DNA of 12,863 bases from Bacteroidota bacterium (GTDB lineage Bacteria > Bacteroidota > Bacteroidia > Bacteroidales > VadinHA17). The notes under the pieces are model-generated. The model did not search any database. It was not told the origin of the DNA and saw only the letters and a program-made list of their open reading frames with translations. A program made the position numbers and the translations under genes. Below are positions 7,886 to 12,863 of this stretch, in pieces (the stretch's first letter is position 1; each line of letters begins with the position of its first letter). Location: contig DAOWNN010000025.1 of assembly GCA_030642585.1 (NCBI GenBank), positions 1 to 12,863 of the forward strand. The letters run 5' to 3'.

Positions 7886-7899
7886 ATGATAATAATCAT
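7886..7899. promoter_or_regulatory. Fnr/Crp-type operator-like palindrome
   Basis: ATGAT (7886-7890), the spacer AATA, then ATCAT (7895-7899) form a perfect dyad with TGA-N6-TCA geometry, identical in layout to the FNR box (TTGAT-N4-ATCAA) and to the core of the CRP site. It sits 67 bp before the pta ATG and about 180 bp before the dehydrogenase ATG. Scanning the other intergenic stretches by eye I found no second TGA-N6-TCA. The Crp/Fnr-family protein at 23-703 retains the recognition-helix Glu and Arg that read this core, so it is a candidate binder. Whether it activates or represses cannot be told. Confidence 0.5.
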
Positions 7900-7966
7900 T
7901 TATAAAATTGCAACTTTGTCAGACCTTTAGATTGCCCTATTGAAAAAATTAAACACTTGATTTATA

Positions 7967-8869
7967 ATGGATTTAGTTGAAAAAATAAAGGATAAAGCCA
8001 GGCAGGAATTTAAAAAAATTGTTTTGCCTGAAAGTTATGAGGAGAGAACTTTAAGGGCAGCTGATATTATCATTAGCGAAAAAATAGCTCAAATTGTTCT
8101 GATTGGAGAAAAGGAGAAGATTTATACTGATGCATCACGACTGGGATTGAATAATATTTCAAAGGCTACTATTATAAATCCTTATGATCATGAAAAGAAG
8201 GATAAGTATGTTGATTTAATGGTGAAACTAAGGGCACATAAGGGTTTAACCAGGGAAGAAGCATCTAAGTTAGTGGAGGATCCATTGGTACTTGCTACTG
8301 TAATGATCAAGAATGGGGATGTTGACGGGGAACTGGCAGGAGCTGATAATTCAACCGGAGATGTTTTGAGACCGGCCTTTCAGTTTGTGGGAACTAAACC
8401 TGGAATCAGCGTAGTTTCGGGTGCATTTATTATGATTCTGAAAGATAAGGAATTTGGTGAGGATGGGATGTTGGTTTTTGCAGATTGTGCTGTGAATCCT
8501 GATCCTGATGAGCAGCAGCTGGCTGAAATTGCTATTTCCACTGCACATACTACAAAGGCTATAGCTGGCTTCGACCCAAAAATAGCCATGTTGAGTTTTT
8601 CAACAAAAGGAAGTGCTAAGCACGAACTTGTCGATAAAGTAGTTAATGCAACCCGTATTGCTCAAAAGGCAGATCCCTCTTTAGATATTGATGGAGAGCT
8701 TCAACTGGATGCTGCGCTGGTGGAATCTGTAGGACTTAAAAAGTGTCCGGAAAGTAAAATTGCAGGAAAGGCAAATGTGCTGATATTTCCCGACCTGCAA
8801 GCAGGAAATATTGCTTATAAAATGGCAGAACGCCTTGCCCATGCAACTGCTTTCGGACCTGTATTGTAG
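7967..8869 (+). CDS. pta: Phosphate acetyltransferase, ended early by an in-frame amber codon
   Basis: The open part encodes 300 residues of phosphate acetyltransferase, which converts acetyl-CoA and phosphate to acetyl phosphate and CoA ahead of acetate kinase. Family blocks are clear: IVLPESYEERTLRAA (18-32), KLRAHKGLT (87-95, with the expected Arg89), GADNSTGDVLRPAFQ (125-139), FADCAVNPDPDEQQLAEIA (171-189), MLSFSTKGSAKH (208-219) and ANVLIFPDLQAGNIAYK (269-285). It stops at TAG (8867-8869) directly after AFGPVL, where homologues continue with Gln and a 30-40 residue helix bearing CoA-site and catalytic residues. Those residues are present in frame just downstream (8870-8974). CAG to TAG is a single transition. 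As read, the protein should be inactive. The full-length gene would be 7967-8974, 335 codons, normal for short-form Pta. It is the first gene of the operon. Confidence 0.88.
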   Translation: MDLVEKIKDKARQEFKKIVLPESYEERTLRAADIIISEKIAQIVLIGEKEKIYTDASRLGLNNISKATIINPYDHEKKDKYVDLMVKLRAHKGLTREEASKLVEDPLVLATVMIKNGDVDGELAGADNSTGDVLRPAFQFVGTKPGISVVSGAFIMILKDKEFGEDGMLVFADCAVNPDPDEQQLAEIAISTAHTTKAIAGFDPKIAMLSFSTKGSAKHELVDKVVNATRIAQKADPSLDIDGELQLDAALVESVGLKKCPESKIAGKANVLIFPDLQAGNIAYKMAERLAHATAFGPVL

Positions 8870-8974
8870 GGAATGGCTGCACCCATAAATGATTTATCAA
8901 GAGGTTGTACTGTGGATAATATTGTCAATATGGTTGCCGTTACAGCTCTTCAGGCTGCAGGACTCGATAAATAA
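8870..8974 (+). pseudogene. pta: Severed C-terminal segment of pta
   Basis: In the same frame as pta, immediately after the TAG, 34 codons encode a recognisable Pta tail beginning GMAAPINDLSRGCTVDNIVN and ending AAGLDK before TAA (8972-8974). Counting the TAG as residue 301, it contains Ser311 and Arg312 of the SRGC motif, which correspond by motif to the CoA-site/catalytic Ser309-Arg310 of the Methanosarcina thermophila enzyme. The position equivalent to its catalytic Asp316 is Asn318 here. An ATG at 8873 could permit re-initiation, but a separate 33-residue peptide is unlikely to restore activity. The good conservation of the tail points to a recent nonsense mutation, read-through, or a sequencing error rather than old decay. 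Confidence 0.85.
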
Positions 8975-8979
8975 TGTGA

Positions 8980-9960
8980 ATGCAAAATAATAAAAAAATG
9001 GCTGAAGTATTAGAAGAATATGCAATGAGTTCCAGACCCAGGAAGAAGGGCTCATTAAAAAAGGTGGGAATTATTGGCTGTGGTACAATGGGACAGGAAA
9101 TTGCCCAATTGGTAAGCAGGCATGGTATAGACGTTGTATTTATAGATGTTTCTGAAGAAAGAATTCATGAGGTTTTTCTGGAGTTAAATCAGGAACTGGA
9201 TAATGTTATTGATAAATGGGGACTTACTGTAAGTGAAAAAAGAGCAATCCTTACCAGGATTACAGGAACAACTGAGTATCATGACATTAGTGATTGCGAC
9301 CTGGTTATTGAGTCTATAAATTCAAAAAAATCAGGTACAAGTCTTGAATTAAGAAAAGATATTTTCAAGAAAATTGAAGCTGTTGTTTCTGAAGATTGTG
9401 TGATTACTTCTAATACATCAACATTAATTATCTCTGATCTTGCTTCGGCACTTGATCATCCGGAACGTGCCGTTGGATTACATTTTTTATCACCTGCATC
9501 CACTGTGAAAATTGTTGAGGTGGTCAACGGATTGCATACTTCCGATTATTCAATGGAATATGTTGTTAAATTTGCCCGAATGCTTGATAAAAAGGTAATA
9601 AACCTTCTTGAAACTCCGGGAAATATCAGTACCCGCTTAATTGTTCCCCTTATCAATGAAGCCTGTGAGATACTCATGGAAGGAGTTGCTTCTGCCACCA
9701 ATGTGGATGAAACTATGAGGCTTGGATTTGGTATGCAATTTGGACCTCTGCAACTGGCAGACAGGATAGGATTGGACAAGATAATCAGGTCTATGGAAAA
9801 TCTTTACCAGGAATTCGGGGATCCCAAATTCAAACCCAATCCTATTATCAAACGACTGGCAAGAGGAGGTAAGATTGGGAAAAAATACGGACATGGCTTC
9901 TATAAATATAAGGATGGTTATATAATAGATGAGTCAATTCATTGTCCCGAATTTAAGTAA
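8980..9960 (+). CDS. Divergent 3-hydroxyacyl-CoA dehydrogenase (3-hydroxybutyryl-CoA dehydrogenase-like)
   Basis: A 326-residue protein of the short-chain 3-hydroxyacyl-CoA dehydrogenase family, which interconverts acetoacetyl-CoA and 3-hydroxybutyryl-CoA with NAD(P)H. The Rossmann motif is GCGTMG (33-38). Catalytic-site equivalents are SNTST (144-148), His168 in GLHFLSPAS and Glu180 in IVEVV. The canonical GF-x-x-NR block is replaced by GNISTR (214-219), so the usual active-site Asn is Thr218. The C-terminal helical domain is intact (FGPLQLADRIGLD, 254-266; GKKYGHGFYKY, 300-310). A Lys/Arg-rich N-terminal extension of about 27 residues precedes the Rossmann fold. An alternative start is Met7 (9001), which would begin MAEVLEEYA and may be the real one. 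It begins 5 bp after the pta TAA and 42 bp before ackA. A role in butyrate formation is likely, but no crotonase, thiolase or butyryl-CoA dehydrogenase lies in the window. Confidence 0.85.
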   Translation: MQNNKKMAEVLEEYAMSSRPRKKGSLKKVGIIGCGTMGQEIAQLVSRHGIDVVFIDVSEERIHEVFLELNQELDNVIDKWGLTVSEKRAILTRITGTTEYHDISDCDLVIESINSKKSGTSLELRKDIFKKIEAVVSEDCVITSNTSTLIISDLASALDHPERAVGLHFLSPASTVKIVEVVNGLHTSDYSMEYVVKFARMLDKKVINLLETPGNISTRLIVPLINEACEILMEGVASATNVDETMRLGFGMQFGPLQLADRIGLDKIIRSMENLYQEFGDPKFKPNPIIKRLARGGKIGKKYGHGFYKYKDGYIIDESIHCPEFK

Positions 9961-10002
9961 TTGTTGTTATAAATTACTATCAGATAATTAAATGATAAAT
10001 AG

Positions 10003-11208
10003 ATGAATATATTGGTAATCAATAGTGGCAGTTCCTCCATTAAATATCAACTTCTGGATATGCCGGAAGGAAAAGTTTTTGCAAAAGGAATGGTTGATAA
10101 AATTGGACTTCATGGCTCATATATTATAAATGACAGAAATGACGGAGACCATGTGAGATTAGAGGGTAATATTATTGATCATCAAATGGGAATTGAATAT
10201 ATACTGGGTATTATATCCAGTAAAAAACATGGAAGCGTTAAGAGTTTTAGTGAAATTGATGCAGTAGGACACAGGGTGGTCCATGGTGGTGAGGCATTTC
10301 ATGGCAGTGTTCTTATAAGCAAAACAGTAGTTGAAAAACTGGAAGAGTGTGTTGATCTGGCACCTCTACATAATCCTGCTAATCTTAAAGGAATATATGC
10401 AATGCAGGAGCTTTTGCCGGATGTGCTTCAGGTTGGCGCTTTTGATACTGCCTTTCATCAAACTATGCCAGCTCATTCCTTTATGTATGCTATTCCGTAT
10501 TCACTGTACTCCAAGTATTCCATTCGACGTTATGGTTTCCATGGCACCAGCCACAGATATGTTTCTCAAAGAGCGTGTGAAATACTGGAAGTGGATTTCA
10601 AAAAACAAAAGATTGTTACATGCCACCTTGGAAACGGAGCATCTATGGCTGCTATTCAAAATGGCAAATCTGTAGATACTTCCATGGGACTAACCCCGGT
10701 TGAAGGCTTGATCATGGGAACAAGGTCGGGAGATCTGGATCTTGGAGTATTGACTTACATCATGAAAAAAGAGTCCATCGGAATTACAACGGCAAATACC
10801 CTGATTAATAAGTTCAGCGGAATGTTGGGGGTTTCAGGTGTTTCTTCTGATATGAGGGAAATTGAACAAGCTGCTGAAGAAGGAAATGAAAGGGCAAAGC
10901 TGGCCTTGGATATGTATACATACCGTATCAGGAAATATATTGGGGCCTATGCTACTGCGATGGGAGGTATCGATATTTTGGTTTTTACCGGAGGGGTTGG
11001 GGAAAACTCTAAAGTGGTAAGATTGAATGTTTGTACAGATCTTGATTTTATTGGAATTCAGATGGATATTGAAAAAAATGATACCCGTGGTAAGGAAGCA
11101 AAAATTTGTTCGAATAAATCCAGGGTTAAAGTGCTGGTTGTTCCTACCAACGAGGAATTTGTGATTGCTCAGGATACTATGAAATTTGTTAAGAAGAAAA
11201 AGAAATAA
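10003..11208 (+). CDS. ackA: Acetate kinase
   Basis: A full-length 401-residue acetate kinase that converts acetyl phosphate and ADP to acetate and ATP in the cytosol. All catalytic residues known from the Methanosarcina thermophila enzyme fall at the same numbers: Asn7 (INSGSSSIK), Arg91 (GHRVVHGG), Asp148 (GAFDTAFHQTMP), His180 (YGFHGTSH), Arg241 (MGTRSGDLD) and Glu384 (PTNEEFVIA). The phosphate-binding loops CHLGNGAS (207-214) and FTGGVGENS (328-336) are intact. It is 42 bp after the dehydrogenase and 29 bp before ptb, with no terminator between. If Pta upstream is dead, this kinase would need acetyl phosphate from another enzyme, such as Ptb acting loosely or a second Pta. Confidence 0.97.
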   Translation: MNILVINSGSSSIKYQLLDMPEGKVFAKGMVDKIGLHGSYIINDRNDGDHVRLEGNIIDHQMGIEYILGIISSKKHGSVKSFSEIDAVGHRVVHGGEAFHGSVLISKTVVEKLEECVDLAPLHNPANLKGIYAMQELLPDVLQVGAFDTAFHQTMPAHSFMYAIPYSLYSKYSIRRYGFHGTSHRYVSQRACEILEVDFKKQKIVTCHLGNGASMAAIQNGKSVDTSMGLTPVEGLIMGTRSGDLDLGVLTYIMKKESIGITTANTLINKFSGMLGVSGVSSDMREIEQAAEEGNERAKLALDMYTYRIRKYIGAYATAMGGIDILVFTGGVGENSKVVRLNVCTDLDFIGIQMDIEKNDTRGKEAKICSNKSRVKVLVVPTNEEFVIAQDTMKFVKKKKK

Positions 11209-11237
11209 TACTATTACCTTACAATTGTTCCTGGTAT

Positions 11238-12140
11238 ATGAAGATTCAAAAACTTGATCAAATGTTTACTGCCCTGAAAGACAGGGCAAAAAAAAGATTG
11301 GTAGCCGTGTATGCAAATGATGCACATACCATATCTGCAGTAGCACAGGCTGTGGAAATGGAACTTGTGGATGGAATACTTGTTGGTGACAGTGAAACCA
11401 TACATCAGTTGTGTAAGCAGGAACAGATAGATCCATCGATCTTTGAAATTGTGCATGAACCGGAGGAAGTTAAGGCTGCAAGCAGGTCTGTAAAAATGAT
11501 AAATGAAGGGAAGGGCGACCTGATAATGAAAGGACTTGTCAGTACAGATAAATATATGAGGGCTCTCTTAAATAAGGAGAACGGACTCCTTCCTGCCGGA
11601 TCTATATTAAGTCATGTTTCTGTAATAGAACCTGCTAATTATGGAAAACTTTTGATTGTAGGAGATGTTGCCATAATTCCTTTACCGGAAATAAAGGAGA
11701 AAATTGCCATTGCAAATTATCTGATTCAGACAGCAAGAGCCCTTGGAATAGATAAACCTAAGCTCGCTGTTCTTGCGGCAACGGAGCAGGTTCTTCCCAA
11801 AATGCCTGCTTGTGTTGACGCATCTATACTTGCAAAGATGGGCGAGTGGGGACAGTTTAAAAATGCTTTTATTGATGGACCCATGGGACTGGATGTTGCA
11901 ATTGACAGGGAGAGTGCAGAAATTAAAAAGATTGACTCTCCTGTAGCCGGAGATGCTGATTGTATCTTATTTCCAAATATTGAATCAGGGAATGCCTTTT
12001 ATAAATATCATACTAAACTTGCCGGGGGAGAACTTGGAGCTGTGGTTGCAGGTGCTAAAGTTCCGGCAATTCTTTCATCCAGGGGCGACAGCACCCAAAC
12101 AAAATTATATTCTATTGCCCTGGCTGCACTATTGGCCTGA
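11238..12140 (+). CDS. ptb: Phosphate butyryltransferase
   Basis: A 300-residue enzyme of the phosphate acetyl/butyryltransferase family, of the short Ptb type. It exchanges CoA of butyryl-CoA (or isobutyryl/isovaleryl-CoA) for phosphate. Diagnostic blocks are GDLIMKGLVSTDKYMRALL (93-111), LSHVSVIEP (124-132), DGPMGLDVAIDRESAEIKKI (213-232), AGDADCILFPNIESGNAFYK (237-256) and LSSRGDSTQTKLYSIALA (279-296). It lacks the extended Pta C-terminal SRGC tail, and the adjacent butyrate kinase confirms the assignment. TGA stop; the buk ATG follows 13 bp later. It is paralogous to pta at the head of the same operon and could in principle compensate in part for its loss, though this is inference. Confidence 0.93.
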   Translation: MKIQKLDQMFTALKDRAKKRLVAVYANDAHTISAVAQAVEMELVDGILVGDSETIHQLCKQEQIDPSIFEIVHEPEEVKAASRSVKMINEGKGDLIMKGLVSTDKYMRALLNKENGLLPAGSILSHVSVIEPANYGKLLIVGDVAIIPLPEIKEKIAIANYLIQTARALGIDKPKLAVLAATEQVLPKMPACVDASILAKMGEWGQFKNAFIDGPMGLDVAIDRESAEIKKIDSPVAGDADCILFPNIESGNAFYKYHTKLAGGELGAVVAGAKVPAILSSRGDSTQTKLYSIALAALLA

Positions 12141-12153
12141 GAATGCATAATAA

Positions 12154-12863
12154 ATGACTGATAACTTTGATACCATAACACATAGAATTCTGGCTATCAA
12201 TCCGGGTTCTACATCTACCAAAATTGCGGTCTACAGAAATACAAAGATCCGGTTTCTAAAATCAATAAAGCATAGTTCAGCCGACCTTGAGAATTTTGAT
12301 AAGGTAATAGATCAATTTGAATTTCGAAAGGCACTCATACTTAAAGCCCTGAAGAATGAAGATATAAACCTGGACGAGTTTACCGCAATTATAGGCAGGG
12401 GAGGAATTATGAAGCCCCTGGAGTCTGGAGTATATGAAGTAAACGCACCCATGCTTGAAGATCTTAGAAGCATGAAGTATGGAGAACATGCCAGTTGCCT
12501 TGGTGGATTGCTTGCCTACGATATTGCTTCACAAATATCAGGATCCAGGGCTTTTATAGCCGATCCCACTACAGTAGATGAGTTACAGGATGTTGCCCGC
12601 ATATCCGGACACCCACTACTGGAAAGAGTATCTGTTTTTCATGCTCTGAATCATAAGATGATTGCCCGAAATCATGCCAGGCTTGTAGGAAAAACCTATG
12701 AGGAAATGAACCTTATTGTTGCACATCTTGGAGGAGGAATTACCGTTGGTGCTCACCTTAAAGGAAGAGTGGTGGATGTTAACCAGGGATTGGATGGAGA
12801 TGGACCTTTTGGGCCTGAAAGAAGTGGAACCTTGCCTGTTGGAGCACTTGCAAAATTATGCTA
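12154..12863 (+). CDS. buk: Butyrate kinase, 5' part (cut by window end)
   Basis: The reading frame from ATG 12154 stays open for 236 codons and two bases to the window edge; the family is about 355 residues. The protein converts butyryl phosphate and ADP to butyrate and ATP. Diagnostic segments are ILAINPGSTSTKIAVYRN near the N-terminus (the ASKHA phosphate loop), IIGRGGIMKPLESGVYEVN, ASCLGGLLAYDIA, AFIADPTTVDELQDVARISG, ALNHKMIARNHA, IVAHLGGGITVGAH and GLDGDGPFGPERSGTLPVG. An earlier ATG (12143) stops after four codons, so 12154 is the start. It is the fifth gene of the cluster, 13 bp after ptb, and belongs to the same ASKHA fold family as ackA. Confidence 0.96.
   Translation, partial: MTDNFDTITHRILAINPGSTSTKIAVYRNTKIRFLKSIKHSSADLENFDKVIDQFEFRKALILKALKNEDINLDEFTAIIGRGGIMKPLESGVYEVNAPMLEDLRSMKYGEHASCLGGLLAYDIASQISGSRAFIADPTTVDELQDVARISGHPLLERVSVFHALNHKMIARNHARLVGKTYEEMNLIVAHLGGGITVGAHLKGRVVDVNQGLDGDGPFGPERSGTLPVGALAKLC

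Larger units (their letters stand above)
7708..7966. promoter_or_regulatory. Divergent intergenic region between the dehydrogenase and pta
   Basis: A 259-bp AT-rich region that must hold the promoters of both the minus-strand dehydrogenase and the + strand fermentation operon. It contains an Fnr-type dyad (7886-7899), a reasonable minus-strand promoter (7826-7856) and an inverted repeat that would lie in the dehydrogenase leader (7734-7769). On the + side, CAACTTTG (7911-7918) and TAAAATTG (7903-7910) are each one mismatch from TAnnTTTG, but neither has a TTG at the right distance. This might mean an activator-dependent promoter. No small ORF here is convincing. Confidence 0.7.

Noticed and set aside
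9961..10002. AT-rich gap between the hydroxyacyl-CoA dehydrogenase and ackA considered as a promoter or terminator.
   Set aside because: No hairpin with a T-tract and no TTG/TAnnTTTG pair at proper spacing; most simply an intra-operon gap.
12277..12489. Minus-strand 70-residue open frame near the right end.
   Set aside because: It lies entirely antisense to the butyrate kinase frame, which is clearly the real gene.

Overview
The window is about 12.9 kb of AT-rich DNA from an anaerobic, fermentative member of the Bacteroidota, most likely Bacteroidales or Marinilabiliales. The evidence is the protein content, A/T-rich start regions with little Shine-Dalgarno sequence, and candidate promoters of the Bacteroidota type (TTG, then TAnnTTTG). 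Taxonomy is inferred from protein resemblance only. I saw no phage, insertion sequence, CRISPR, tRNA or rRNA.

Left part (1-4694, all + strand): a Crp/Fnr-family regulator is followed after 27 bp by a dihydroorotate-dehydrogenase-like flavoprotein that lacks the usual catalytic Cys motif. Next come 413 bp without a gene, an uncharacterised membrane-anchored protein, and a strong Rho-independent terminator. A small lysophospholipid-acyltransferase-like gene then overlaps a nitrilase/omega-amidase-like gene by the ATGA arrangement.

Right part (4759-12863): a large minus-strand FAD plus Fe-S 2-hydroxyacid dehydrogenase (D-lactate, glycolate or 2-hydroxyglutarate type) is divergent from a + strand fermentation cluster. 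That cluster reads phosphate acetyltransferase (pta), a divergent 3-hydroxyacyl-CoA dehydrogenase, acetate kinase (ackA), phosphate butyryltransferase (ptb) and butyrate kinase (buk, cut by the window edge). The genes are 5 to 42 bp apart, which fits one transcript. Together they suggest oxidation of a hydroxyacid to a 2-oxoacid and acyl-CoA, then substrate-level phosphorylation to acetate and to butyrate or branched-chain acids.

The most striking observation is that pta is split by a single in-frame amber codon (TAG, 8867-8869) where the family has a conserved Gln. The reading frame continues for 34 recognisable Pta residues to a normal TAA at 8972-8974. The severed tail carries the CoA-site Ser-Arg motif, so the truncated protein should be inactive unless the codon is read through or is a sequence error. 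A second observation is a perfect Fnr-type dyad (ATGAT-N4-ATCAT) in the divergent intergenic region, a plausible operator for the Crp/Fnr-family protein at the left end.
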